Of a DNA stretch of 64,000 nt, positions 8,563 through 17,721 are shown one piece after another. The stretch comes from Clostridium fungisolvens (GTDB lineage: Bacteria; Bacillota; Clostridia; Clostridiales; Clostridiaceae), in contig NZ_BLZR01000001.1 in NCBI RefSeq assembly GCF_014193895.1, positions 2,046,001 to 2,110,000 of the forward strand, given 5' to 3'. Positions within the stretch are counted from its first letter, which is position 1. Every line of letters begins with the position of its first letter. The notes beneath the pieces are model-generated. The model worked only from the letters and a program-made list of their open reading frames with translations. It searched no databases and had not been told where the DNA came from. The position numbers and the translations under genes are program-made.

Positions 8563-9303
8563 ATGATTGATATAAAAAATTTAGACAAGATTATAGGAAA
8601 TAATCACATTTTAAAATCGATCAATTTAAATATTAATGAAGGCAAAACAACTGTTGTTATCGGTCCATCTGGATCAGGAAAAACAACATTACTTAGGTGT
8701 TTAAACCTTCTTGAAATTCCAAACGAAGGAGAAATTACTTTAGGTGATATGACTATCGTCTTTCATAAAGATGCCAAGCTTTCTGAAAAGGAAATAATTT
8801 CTTTTAGGAAGCAAACAGGAATGGTATTTCAAGGGTTTAATTTATTTCCACACATGAACGTACTTCAGAATGTAATGGAAGGACAAGTAACTGTTTTAAA
8901 GCGTTCAAAAGAAGAAGCAAAAGACAAGTCAAGAAAACTCTTAGCTAAAGTAGGTTTGAGTGAAAAAGAAAATAGCTATCCATACGAATTATCAGGTGGT
9001 CAACAGCAAAGGGTTGCCATTGCTAGAGCTATGGCTATGGATCCGAAGATTATACTTTTTGATGAGCCAACCTCGGCTTTAGACCCGGAACTGGAAGCAG
9101 AAGTTCTTAAAGTTATGAAAGAATTAGCTGTAGAAGGAATGACAATGGTAGTTGTAACCCATAATATGAATTTTGCTAAGGAAGTTGCACATAAGGTCGT
9201 ATTTATGGAAGATGGCAAAATACTTCAAGAGGGTAGCCCTGAAGAGATTTTTACAAACCCTAAAAATGAAAGAATGAATAGATTTTTAAATATACTAACT
9301 TAA
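8563..9303 (+). CDS. Amino-acid ABC transporter ATP-binding protein
   Basis: A 246-residue ATPase with Walker A GPSGSGKTT (residues 33-41), signature LSGGQQQR, Walker B IILFDEP and the switch histidine in VVVTHNMNFA. It resembles GlnQ/TcyC. It is the last gene of the three-gene operon; GGAGG lies just before the ATG and a terminator follows at 9315. Confidence 0.92.
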   Translation: MIDIKNLDKIIGNNHILKSINLNINEGKTTVVIGPSGSGKTTLLRCLNLLEIPNEGEITLGDMTIVFHKDAKLSEKEIISFRKQTGMVFQGFNLFPHMNVLQNVMEGQVTVLKRSKEEAKDKSRKLLAKVGLSEKENSYPYELSGGQQQRVAIARAMAMDPKIILFDEPTSALDPELEAEVLKVMKELAVEGMTMVVVTHNMNFAKEVAHKVVFMEDGKILQEGSPEEIFTNPKNERMNRFLNILT

Positions 9304-9314
9304 AATCTTAAGTG

Positions 9315-9353
9315 AAAAAATCGCTGAAGTGACTATCTTCAGTGATTTTTTAT
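9315..9353 (+). terminator. Terminator of the ABC operon
   Basis: AAAAATCGCTGAAG pairs with CTTCAGTGATTTTT around TGACTAT, followed by T residues. Confidence 0.85.
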
Positions 9354-9750
9354 ACAGTAAAAAGCATCTTGAAAATATATTTCATGATGCTTTTCTCTTT
9401 TGTGACAGGTAAAGAAAGTGTTTTATATTTTTAGAAGATGCAAGACTCAAAGTGTAAAATTTAAAGGATTTAACCGTTTTGTTAATATTATAATAAAGTT
9501 TTATTATAGATTATAATAGTAAATACAAATTTGATTTGAACAATCAATAAGAAACGTTCATAATAATTTAATAACCTTATTTAAGTAAGCTGTTGTGGTA
9601 GTTTAGGTGAAAAACATGTCCTATTTACTCAAAAATAGTATTATTTTTGTGAAAAAGAAATAAAATTGTGGTAGAATACTGTATGTGAGCTTTAACGTCC
9701 ATAAATAATTATAAGAATTTGACCATAACAGTATAATTGGAGGAATAAAG
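9354..9750. other. Gap before the LCP gene, with a second hairpin
   Basis: A further stem (AAAGCATC with GATGCTTT, about 9361-9393, T-rich end) follows the terminator and may back it up. The rest is AT-rich with no gene; TAGAAT at about 9673 may be the -10 of the LCP promoter. Confidence 0.35.
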
Positions 9751-10755
9751 ATGGCAAAAAGAGATAAGAAGAAAAAGAAGATGAAAAAGTCTACAAAAAT
9801 AACTTTAATAACTATAACAGCTATTTTAGTATTTGTAGTAGGTTTTGGAGCTATGTATTTCTATAATACCTTGGGAGGTATAAAGAAAGACAATATTTCT
9901 AAAGCAGACATAGAAAGCAGTATAGATAATACTGTAAAAGAAAAATATGATGATAGTGTAATTAATATAGCTTTACTTGGTGTAGATAGAAGAAGTCACG
10001 ATACAGGAAGATCAGATGCAACTATGTTCCTTACTGTAGATAAAAAGCACAATAAACTAAAACTAACTTCTATAATGAGAGATAGTTATGTAAGTATTGA
10101 TGGACATGGTAAGGACAAGCTTAATGCAGCTTTTGCATTTGGGGGCGGAGCTTTATCAATAAAGACTATAAATCAAAGTTTTGGATTAAATATTAAGGAT
10201 TATGTAGTTGTAGATTTTGGCGAACTGGCTAATATAATAGATGCTATTGGTGGCGTTGATATTAATGTAAAACAAAGCGAATTTACTGAAACTAATAAAT
10301 ACATACAAGATGTTGCTGGGGAATTGAAAAAATCTGCTAATTCACTTTCTGCTCCTGGAATGCAACATTTGAATGGTATACAAGCTGTAGGTTATTGCAG
10401 AATAAGATATAATGATAATGATTTTGCAAGAACAGATAGACAAAGAGCTGTCTTAGTAGCAATGTTTAATAAAGTTAAAACCTTAAGCCCTACAGAATTG
10501 CCTGGTGTAATTCAAAAAATTTCACCATATCTAGAAACTTCATTAGGTGCTTCTGATATATTAAGTTTAGGAACTGGTGTTTTAAAGAGTGGAGTTGGAA
10601 ATATACAACAACAAATATTCCCGATTGAAGGCTTAGATAACTGTAAGGGTGGAATAGCAAGTAATGGTATATTCTACTTTAAATACGATGAAAATGCATT
10701 AAAGAAGAGAATGCAAAACTATATATTTGAAGATAAAGATGCTAAAAATCAATAA
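9751..10755 (+). CDS. LCP-family (LytR-CpsA-Psr) cell-wall polymer ligase
   Basis: A 334-residue protein with a short basic cytoplasmic end (MAKRDKKKKKMKKS), one membrane helix (about residues 15-37) and an extracellular LCP domain. It has the expected conserved stretches NIALLGVDRR, DATMFLTVDKKHNKLKLTSI, RDSYVSI, KLNAAFAFGG and the arginine-rich DFARTDRQRAVL. LCP proteins transfer teichoic acids or other polymers from undecaprenyl carriers to peptidoglycan. It is a single gene with its own terminator. Confidence 0.9.
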   Translation: MAKRDKKKKKMKKSTKITLITITAILVFVVGFGAMYFYNTLGGIKKDNISKADIESSIDNTVKEKYDDSVINIALLGVDRRSHDTGRSDATMFLTVDKKHNKLKLTSIMRDSYVSIDGHGKDKLNAAFAFGGGALSIKTINQSFGLNIKDYVVVDFGELANIIDAIGGVDINVKQSEFTETNKYIQDVAGELKKSANSLSAPGMQHLNGIQAVGYCRIRYNDNDFARTDRQRAVLVAMFNKVKTLSPTELPGVIQKISPYLETSLGASDILSLGTGVLKSGVGNIQQQIFPIEGLDNCKGGIASNGIFYFKYDENALKKRMQNYIFEDKDAKNQ

Positions 10756-10769
10756 TAGATAATTAATAA

Positions 10770-10806
10770 AGTCCTAATATAGACAATGCTATATTAGGGC
10801 TTTATA
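10770..10806 (+). terminator. Terminator of the LCP gene
   Basis: CCTAATATAG pairs with CTATATTAGG around ACAATG, followed by GCTTTATAT. Confidence 0.75.
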
Positions 10807-10892
10807 TATTTAAATTAAGTTATAAAAGTCCTCAAATAATGTACTGGCTTTTAGACAGGGTGCTTATAATAGTATAAATTATATAGATATAT

Positions 10893-10920
10893 TTGATATT
10901 TGACAGTTTACTGTTATAAT
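10893..10920 (+). promoter_or_regulatory. Candidate promoter of the 10956 gene pair
   Basis: TTGATA (10893-10898), a 16-bp spacer and TATAAT (10915-10920). The spacer contains the small palindrome ACAGTTTACTGT. Confidence 0.5.
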
Positions 10921-10955
10921 TTAAGAGTAATTTTAAGATGAAGTGGAGTAGTTGG

Positions 10956-11699
10956 ATGGAAAAGTTGTATAATGTATATACAGATTCTGATCAAATTATA
11001 TTGATTAATAAAAATATAAAAGACGAAGTGAAAATTTTCGCGGAAAACAAGTTTGAATTGGATAATGAGATTGAAAGCCAAAATTTAATCTTTTGTTATT
11101 CACCTACTTATGAAATACTGAACAATGGTTATAGGCATTTATACGATGTAAGAGTACATGAGGATTTAAGTAATATAAGGACCCATTATGACAAAGATGG
11201 AATTTTAAGTGAGTTTGGAATAATGGCTGATTTAAATGAGGAATATATTCCAGTATATATTAGATATGATCTGTTAAAAATTAAGCAAGACATGCAAGAG
11301 TTAATTAAAGCTATAAGTGTTTTTTTTATAACTGAAATAGAATTGAAGTATAATAAAATAAATATTTATACTATTGGTTTACTATATTTCTATGATTCGG
11401 AAGCAATTGATATAAATCTTACTATTGGAACTGAAAGTGAAAGGTCAAAACTTGAAGAAGATAATTATGATGCAGATTATCTGGGAAACTACTCTTCAAG
11501 GCTGAATTTAAGTGGACAAATAAAGCATAAACTTGATACATTGATATTAAGCATAGCAAAAGATGATTTGGCGGATGAAAATGACCTTTTAAAATATATT
11601 GTAGATGGTGTGGAAGAAAAGTTGAAAGCTGTTGCCTGGAAAGATATAATTTTAATTTCTAATGATTTTACTTTTCAGCAAAGTGAACAATATGATTAG
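10956..11699 (+). CDS. Hypothetical protein, soluble
   Basis: I do not recognise this 247-residue acidic, soluble-looking protein. It has no signal peptide or membrane helix, apart from one moderately hydrophobic stretch (SVFFITEIEL). I chose ATG at 10956 because GGAG lies 7 bp upstream; the ATG 18 bp earlier has no ribosome binding site. It sits just upstream of a 66-residue coiled-coil protein in the same apparent transcript. Confidence 0.6.
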   Translation: MEKLYNVYTDSDQIILINKNIKDEVKIFAENKFELDNEIESQNLIFCYSPTYEILNNGYRHLYDVRVHEDLSNIRTHYDKDGILSEFGIMADLNEEYIPVYIRYDLLKIKQDMQELIKAISVFFITEIELKYNKINIYTIGLLYFYDSEAIDINLTIGTESERSKLEEDNYDADYLGNYSSRLNLSGQIKHKLDTLILSIAKDDLADENDLLKYIVDGVEEKLKAVAWKDIILISNDFTFQQSEQYD

Positions 11700-11723
11700 A
11701 AAATATTTTAGGAGGAGAATATT

Positions 11724-11924
11724 ATGGAACAGAATCAAGATGAAGTAAAAGAATTATTGAAGCAGTTGCTTGCTGAAGTGAAAGATGTAAAAGAAAGAGT
11801 AGCTGCTATCGAAAAAAATCAGATTCAAGTTGCCAATGCAGAGCATAAAAACTGGCATATGCTTGCAGAGAAATTAGAAGTGTATGATAAGGTGCTTTAT
11901 AAAGTTTTTGGTAAAAATCAATAA
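11724..11924 (+). CDS. Small coiled-coil protein
   Basis: Sixty-six residues, nearly all predicted helix, with a heptad-like pattern (VKELLKQLLAEVKDVKERVAAIEK, in two parts within residues 8-31). AGGAGG lies upstream and it follows the hypothetical gene by 24 bp. The composition suggests an oligomerising helix pair. Function unknown. Confidence 0.65.
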   Translation: MEQNQDEVKELLKQLLAEVKDVKERVAAIEKNQIQVANAEHKNWHMLAEKLEVYDKVLYKVFGKNQ

Positions 11925-12022
11925 TATTAGACTTTATTATAATAATGTTCAAATACAATTGTTATAAAAAAATATTTGAATGTCATCTTTCCTACTTATA
12001 TATTAGGAAATACAAATGCTCA

Positions 12023-12063
12023 AAGAAGTAGCTAAAGAATTGCTTTAGCTACTTTTCGTTTTT
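12023..12063 (+). terminator. Terminator of the 10956-11924 transcript
   Basis: AAGTAGCTAAAG pairs with CTTTAGCTACTT around AATTG, followed by a T-run. Confidence 0.8.
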
Positions 12064-12084
12064 TTATTGTTTTTATTAAGTTAT

Positions 12085-12150
12085 AGATAAACTACTTCAT
12101 ATTAGAATTTATCCAAATAAAGATTCGTAGAACCATCGAAATCTTTATAT
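12085..12150 (+). repeat. MITE-like repeat (copy C)
   Basis: Begins with the terminal repeat AGATAAACTACTTCA and continues through ATTCGTAGAACCATCGAAAT. The right terminal repeat is degraded. Confidence 0.7.
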
Positions 12151-12267
12151 TATTTTTTAAAATTCAGTATATTGAAAATTTAAACATAGTAAAATATATT
12201 AATGATAATGACTAAATGATTTTTATATAAGCAAAGCTTAAGTATAAATTTATTGGAGGTATAATAA

Positions 12268-12840
12268 ATGGATGTAATAGAAGCAATAAAAACAAGAACC
12301 TCTATAGGCAAAGTGAGAGAAGAAAGTGTACCAAAGGAGATAATAGAAAATATAATTGAGGCTGGGATACATGCGCCAAATAGATATTTAACTCAACCGT
12401 GGAGATTTTTTGTTATAAGTGGTGATGGAAGGAAAGCTCTTTCAAAAGTAATGGAAGATATTGTACTATCATCAGGGGTAGATATACAAAGTGAAGCTGG
12501 AAAGAAAAAATTAGATAAAGAAATAAATAAGCCTTTTAGGGCTCCGGTTATAATAGCGGTTGCTGCAGAGGTAAGTGAAAATGAAAAAGCATTAAGAATA
12601 GAGGAACTTGGAGCAACATATGCTGCAGTGGAAAATATGCTTTTAGCTGCACATGCCTTAGGAGTAGCAGCTTACTGGAAGACAGGAAAAGCATGTTATG
12701 ACAACAAAATGAAAGAATTTTTCGGCTTAAAACCAAAAGACGAGGTGGTTGCTCTTATTTATATTGGATATGCTGATATGGATAAGAAACCAACAGTAAG
12801 GAAAACAGGTAAAGATCTTACAAAATGGATTGAGAAATAG
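12268..12840 (+). CDS. Nitroreductase-family flavoprotein
   Basis: A 190-residue single-domain protein of the NfsB/YdjA-like nitroreductase family. The FMN-binding start RTSIGKVREESVPKEI, HAPNRYLTQPWRFFVISG (residues 35-52) and the C-terminal FFGLKPKDEVVALIYIGYA are typical. It would reduce nitro or quinone-like compounds with NAD(P)H in the cytoplasm. The physiological substrate is unknown. Preceded by GGAGG and apparently monocistronic. Confidence 0.88.
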   Translation: MDVIEAIKTRTSIGKVREESVPKEIIENIIEAGIHAPNRYLTQPWRFFVISGDGRKALSKVMEDIVLSSGVDIQSEAGKKKLDKEINKPFRAPVIIAVAAEVSENEKALRIEELGATYAAVENMLLAAHALGVAAYWKTGKACYDNKMKEFFGLKPKDEVVALIYIGYADMDKKPTVRKTGKDLTKWIEK

Positions 12841-12933
12841 AATGTGATAGTAGTCTGCTAAATGGAAGAAACTTGGTAACTTAATGATGCAAATATATTA
12901 ATATATAATATACAAATATTAAGGTGGTAACAT

Positions 12934-13665
12934 ATGAACGATTTCGGAAGCAGACAAATAATTGCAGTAAAAGAAGGTAATGTGACAGGGTACTTTTCTC
13001 AGGATAAGGTTATTTTAACTGGTGAATACCCTTACGTAGAGACAACATTCACCAATAATATTGAATTAATAGTACAACCTAAAGGAAGAAAAAGACCATC
13101 TATTGTAAAGGTGCCTTTTAGTGGATATTATTTTCAAGTTTTTTTAGGTGATTTTAATGGTGATGGTAGAGATGAAATACTGGTAAGAGGCAGTTTTTTA
13201 GATGTAAGAGGATATGCAGTTGGTGTAATGTATGCTTATTCAAATGGTTTCTTGGAGAAGATATTTGATCATGAAATATTTACAAGTAGTTATCTGTTTA
13301 AGGCTAGATATCTTGATAACTATAAAATAGAAGTTATAAGCCTACCATTAAAAGAAAAATATATAATCGATATTTCTGGAAGATCAAAAGAATATTTAGA
13401 TTTATTATTTGACCCAACAGGTAAAGTGAAAAATAATGTCGCTCCTGCTATATCGCCAGTAATAGATGTAGATCCAGTGAAGTCAATTTATGATGACACA
13501 TATAGTATAATAATTAAACAAAATGTCTTAGGACTTGATAATGATGACGTTTATGCAATTATTGAGAGTTTCATTTCTCTAAATGAAAATAAGACTGAAT
13601 TGATTAGCATGGGCATACTCACTTTTGGAAAGAAGGAAGAGAAAATCACAGACTGTGGTTATTAA
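12934..13665 (+). CDS. Hypothetical protein with a VCBS/FG-GAP-like calcium motif
   Basis: A 243-residue protein of unknown function. Residues 69-81 contain LGDFNGDGRDEIL, the DxNxDGxxD loop of VCBS/FG-GAP propeller repeats. Surrounding beta-rich segments suggest a partial propeller. No signal peptide or membrane helix is seen. The ribosome binding site AAGGTGG lies before the ATG. It ends near a bidirectional terminator shared with the SNF2 gene. Confidence 0.65.
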   Translation: MNDFGSRQIIAVKEGNVTGYFSQDKVILTGEYPYVETTFTNNIELIVQPKGRKRPSIVKVPFSGYYFQVFLGDFNGDGRDEILVRGSFLDVRGYAVGVMYAYSNGFLEKIFDHEIFTSSYLFKARYLDNYKIEVISLPLKEKYIIDISGRSKEYLDLLFDPTGKVKNNVAPAISPVIDVDPVKSIYDDTYSIIIKQNVLGLDNDDVYAIIESFISLNENKTELISMGILTFGKKEEKITDCGY

Positions 13666-13732
13666 GGATATTTAAAATTTACACTCAAGTTATAGCAAAA
13701 ACAAAGTTTATATTCAAGCAAATAGAGTGATA

Positions 13733-13765
13733 TAAAAAAACACACAATTAGTTGTGTGTTTTTTA
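13733..13765. terminator. Bidirectional terminator
   Basis: AAAAAACACACAA pairs with TTGTGTGTTTTTT around TTAG, with A- and T-runs on the two sides. It serves the genes at 12934 (+) and 13824 (-). Confidence 0.9.
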
Positions 13766-13823
13766 TTTAAGTTCAATTCTTAATCTTAATATTGAGGTAA
13801 TTGATTCAATTTTACTTTAGCAT

Positions 13824-16800
13824 TTACTCAGTTCTATCGAAAAGTTTAATCAGGTCTTCCGTGCTTAACTTATCAAAAGAATCGCTATCTCTTAATTCGC
13901 CAGTTAAAATTGCGTCTATCAGTTGCTTTTTACTATGCTGAAGGGTTAATATTTTTTCTTCTATGGTTCCCTTAGCGACTAATTTAATCACTTCGACAAT
14001 ATTCTTCTGCCCGATTCGATGAGCTCTATCTGTAGCTTGATCTTCTACAGCAGGATTCCACCAGGGATCAAAATGAATAACTAGGTTTGCAGAAGTTAAA
14101 TTAAGACCAGTTCCACCAGCTTTCAAAGAAATTAAGAATACATGAACGGTATCATCTTCATTAAATTCATTCACAAGTCTCAGTCTTTCCTTTGCAGGAA
14201 TTGACCCATCTATATAGCTGTAAGCTATATTTAGCTTCTTAAGATCATCTGCTATTTTTCCTAAAGCAGAGGTGAATTGAGAAAATAGAAGAACTTTTCC
14301 TCTATTTTTAATTTGATTTTCTATAATAGATAAAGCTGCTTTTAATTTACCACTATCCCCTGAATAGTTAGGGATTATCAAGGAAGGGTCTAGGCAAATT
14401 TGACGAAGCCTTGTTAGGTAAGAGAATATTTCAATATTTCCTTTTGAAGCATCTCGTAAGTTTTGTCTTATATCTTTTATATAAGAACTATATATTGATT
14501 TTTGCATTGAAGTCATTTCTATAAGCAATGTCTTTTCTGTTTTGTCAGGCAATTCATCTATAACTTCTTGTTTAGTTCTTCTTAAGATAAAGGGACCAAT
14601 AAGTGTTTTAAGAAGTTCAATGCTTTCATAATCATTAGCTGAAAATTTCTTTTCAAAACTTTCTTTAGAATGAAGATAATTTGGCATTGCAAAATCAAAT
14701 ATAGACCAGAGTTCTGTCAAAGTGTTTTCTAAAGGGGTTCCAGTTAAAGCAAAATGAACTTTTGCGTTAATACTTTTAACAGCTAACTTGGTTTTTGAAG
14801 CTGAATTTTTTATATTTTGAGCTTCATCGATTATGCAGTAATCAAAGTAAGAGTCTATATAGTTATGAACATTATTTTTTAGAGTACCATAGGTAGTTAA
14901 AATCACTGTATTATTCTCTATAAGTTCGGACAAGTTTTCACTCTTGTTTTTATTTCCATGTATTATCTCAAACTTAATATCAGGAGAAAACCTTTCTAAC
15001 TCATCCTTCCAGTTATATATTAGAGAAGTAGGGGTAATTATCAGAAATTTTTTGTTTATTTCTGAGGTTATAAAAGCTATGGTTTGCACAGTTTTACCAA
15101 GTCCCATTTCGTCTGCTAAAATACCGCCAAATCCTAAGTTTGCTATACTTTTAAACCACTTGAAACCTCTAATTTGATAATCTCTCAATGAAGCCTTAAG
15201 TCCAGTAGGTATAAGAACTTTATTATTTTTTAAATCAAATAAATTGTGTTCTATGTTTTGTAGCTGCTTTGAAAAGTTATTCACCACATAGTTGGTGTTA
15301 TTAAGTAGATGACTTGCATATGGAAGTTTATCTTTGTCTATATATAAGGTTCCGTCATAGGATGTTTTATCATTTGATAGTAAATCAAGCAAATTGAAAA
15401 ATCTTAAAATTCCTTCATCTCTAAAATCTAGGAAATTATTATTGCTATCTTTGTAGAAGTTATCGCCGGATTTATATGCCTCATTGGCAGAATTAAGTTC
15501 TGATAAAGACATATCTCCAACTTTATATACTATTTTTACGTAAGAGTTTTCATCATAAAAGTCAATCTTTACATTAGTTGAATTGTATATTTTAACTTTT
15601 TCAAAACCATTACCAAAGGAAACTTTACCAAGTTTATGAATATTATTTTCTTTGTTAGCTAATAAATCGAAGAGATCATGATCATCACCTATGAATAATA
15701 GCTTATCTTCTTTGTATATAAAACGTAGAGCTTCTAGTTTCATTAAAACTTTATTTTCCTTAGCATAATCTCTTATGTTGTTTAAACTATTTTTCTTTTC
15801 AACAAGTATATCAATTTTATTATCAAAATAAAGACCGTAAACTTTACAATATATAGTTGACTTGTCTTTAAAAATGAGGAATTCAAATTTGAGATAATTT
15901 AAACTAAAGTTTTTTACTCCTTCGCTTAAGCTTATATTTTTTGATATTCTAGTGATTTTAGAAGTTAGCATGTCGTAGTTCTCTTCAGTTTTAGCAAAGG
16001 TTAAACTATCTTCTTCGACAAATCTATTGTAAAAAGGCAAATAATTGCAAATTTGATTTTTGCTAGGCAAATATATATTCCCATTAAAGAAAAATACATT
16101 AGCTTTAGTATCAAGCATAGTTGGTAGCTTTTTATGGGTTGTCAATATAAAATGTGCATTATCATCTTTCAAAGTGAAGCTTAGTGGTAGATCTTCATTA
16201 AATATAGTAGGGGAGTATTCTATACTTTTATATTTAAATTGTATTTTTTCATTGGTCAATGCTTTAAAAAAATCTTCTAATTCTGACGAATCTAATAATA
16301 TAGAGCGTCCATTAAGAGAAGTTGAAGCATTTAGTTGCATGCGCTGTTTTAGAAAACGCAAAAGCTTTCTATGATTTTGGCTAATCTCATATTCTTTAAG
16401 GTCATATTTAAGATGATCATCAATATAGATATAGTCATTATGAAATATTGAGGAAATAAATTGCTGCAAATTAGTAATTAAATATTTATGTTTTAACCCT
16501 ATACGGAATTCAGCCTCGTATGTTGAATATTCTTTGAATGATTTAGAAATAAGTGAAATCTGCATTGTGAGAATTGACTTATCTTTAGTATTTATCTCAG
16601 ACTTATTCTCAGAATAAGTCTGAGATTTATTGCGCTTGTTTATAGAGTCTATAAATTTAAATGATGTAGCAGTTAAATGTTCACACATAAACAGGGGCTT
16701 ATTTTGAGAAAAATCTTTAAAAAGATTGCAATTGCATCGCGTGCTGATTACAGTTCCTTTTATTAAATCTATTTTTATATGTGTGTTAAATTCAGTTGTG

Positions 16801-16961
16801 TTATCCTTATTTTTTATATCACCATAAATATGATAAATAGCATCTATTCTTTTTCCTCTAACTTTTTTTACAAAACCATCTTTGAATAATTCATTGCCTT
16901 TGGTTTTCATTAAGTTAGAAGAAGGCTTTAAAATTATTTGCTTTAAACTCATTATATCCAT
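13824..16961 (-). CDS. SWIM zinc-finger SNF2-family helicase
   Basis: A 1045-residue protein. The N-terminal SWIM finger is the CNCN...CEH pattern (about residues 77-95). A long middle region (DUF-type, about 130-590) precedes the SNF2 ATPase: GGILADEMGLGKTVQT (Walker A, about 612), IIDEAQNIKN (DEAQ box), ALTGTPLENTLTELWS, then the helicase C half with SLKAGGTGLNLTSA and DRAHRIGQ near the end. It resembles HepA/RapA-like clostridial SNF2 proteins, which move double-stranded DNA or remodel protein-DNA complexes. GAGGTG precedes the ATG. It is monocistronic. Confidence 0.92.
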   Translation of the reverse strand: MDIMSLKQIILKPSSNLMKTKGNELFKDGFVKKVRGKRIDAIYHIYGDIKNKDNTTEFNTHIKIDLIKGTVISTRCNCNLFKDFSQNKPLFMCEHLTATSFKFIDSINKRNKSQTYSENKSEINTKDKSILTMQISLISKSFKEYSTYEAEFRIGLKHKYLITNLQQFISSIFHNDYIYIDDHLKYDLKEYEISQNHRKLLRFLKQRMQLNASTSLNGRSILLDSSELEDFFKALTNEKIQFKYKSIEYSPTIFNEDLPLSFTLKDDNAHFILTTHKKLPTMLDTKANVFFFNGNIYLPSKNQICNYLPFYNRFVEEDSLTFAKTEENYDMLTSKITRISKNISLSEGVKNFSLNYLKFEFLIFKDKSTIYCKVYGLYFDNKIDILVEKKNSLNNIRDYAKENKVLMKLEALRFIYKEDKLLFIGDDHDLFDLLANKENNIHKLGKVSFGNGFEKVKIYNSTNVKIDFYDENSYVKIVYKVGDMSLSELNSANEAYKSGDNFYKDSNNNFLDFRDEGILRFFNLLDLLSNDKTSYDGTLYIDKDKLPYASHLLNNTNYVVNNFSKQLQNIEHNLFDLKNNKVLIPTGLKASLRDYQIRGFKWFKSIANLGFGGILADEMGLGKTVQTIAFITSEINKKFLIITPTSLIYNWKDELERFSPDIKFEIIHGNKNKSENLSELIENNTVILTTYGTLKNNVHNYIDSYFDYCIIDEAQNIKNSASKTKLAVKSINAKVHFALTGTPLENTLTELWSIFDFAMPNYLHSKESFEKKFSANDYESIELLKTLIGPFILRRTKQEVIDELPDKTEKTLLIEMTSMQKSIYSSYIKDIRQNLRDASKGNIEIFSYLTRLRQICLDPSLIIPNYSGDSGKLKAALSIIENQIKNRGKVLLFSQFTSALGKIADDLKKLNIAYSYIDGSIPAKERLRLVNEFNEDDTVHVFLISLKAGGTGLNLTSANLVIHFDPWWNPAVEDQATDRAHRIGQKNIVEVIKLVAKGTIEEKILTLQHSKKQLIDAILTGELRDSDSFDKLSTEDLIKLFDRTE

Positions 16962-17004
16962 ACTGTCACCTCATTTTGCAGAGTTTTTTTACACATTTAG
17001 TAAT

Positions 17005-17160
17005 TATGTGGTATTATTAATATTGGTTTACAGATGTACCACTTCAATCTAAAACTATTTTCAAAACTCTGCTGGGTTCTGAGAGGAGAATTTGAAAATA
17101 TGAATTTTACAACGAAGTGATACATACATAGTTCTGTGAAGCCGGTAATATTATAACATA
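17005..17160. repeat. Large imperfect inverted repeat
   Basis: The two halves pair over most of their length: TATGTGGTATTATTAATATTGG with CCGGTAATATTATAACATA, then TTTACAG with CTGTGAA, then GATGTACCACTTC with GAAGTGATACATAC, then TTTTCAAA with TTTGAAAA. It could be a remnant MITE or a structured RNA upstream of the SNF2 gene. The rest of the gap to 17576 has no gene. Confidence 0.5.
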
Positions 17161-17576
17161 TTTTTATGAATTGGATGGATATAAAGATATGCTATAAAAA
17201 TGTAAAAATGTTTTGTGAAATTTTATGACATCAATGAATAGCTACAAAATTAAATATACTAAAATACTCAAGTTAACATAATCAGGTTGTTGCATGATTA
17301 TCCACTAAGTGTCAGTTTAGATCATGGGCATTATGCAAACTATATATAGGAATTGAACTTTAAATATTAAGTTATTTATACTAAAAGGTATAGGTGCATA
17401 ATTTTACAATATAGATAACTTAAATTTGCATAAAGAATCTCTTGAAAAGTAATTTAATGATACATAAAAAATATAAATTTATTTAATTTTGCGTTTAAAT
17501 TTGTCATAAGTGTTCTTTGTCAAAAAAATATAGAAGAAGAGATGCATCCTTCGAACCAAGTGTTTAAGCCAATTTC

Positions 17577-17594
17577 GACAATTTTAAAATTGTC
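17577..17594. promoter_or_regulatory. Palindromic operator candidate of the mtl operon
   Basis: GACAATTTTAAAATTGTC is a perfect 18-bp palindrome about 35 bp upstream of the -35 box. It is a candidate binding site for the MtlR encoded in the operon. Confidence 0.5.
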
Positions 17595-17643
17595 ATTGAA
17601 AACGTATCACAAAATTGAAGTTAAATGAATTGAAAACGAATAC
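17595..17643 (+). promoter_or_regulatory. Two cre-like sites before mtlA
   Basis: ATTGAAAACGTATCA (17595-17609) and ATTGAAAACGAATAC (17629-17643) both fit the CcpA cre pattern WTGNAANCGNWNNCA. The second overlaps the -35 box, so glucose-type repression of the operon is likely. Confidence 0.6.
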
Positions 17644-17658
17644 TTTTTATTTTATTAT
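17630..17658 (+). promoter_or_regulatory. Candidate mtl promoter
   Basis: TTGAAA (17630-17635), a 17-bp spacer and TATTAT (17653-17658), about 64 bp before mtlA. Confidence 0.5.
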
Positions 17659-17721
17659 AAGTACATAGCAATTAAACATTATAAAAATTAATAAAAAATT
17701 TTTTAAACAGGAGGTCTCATA

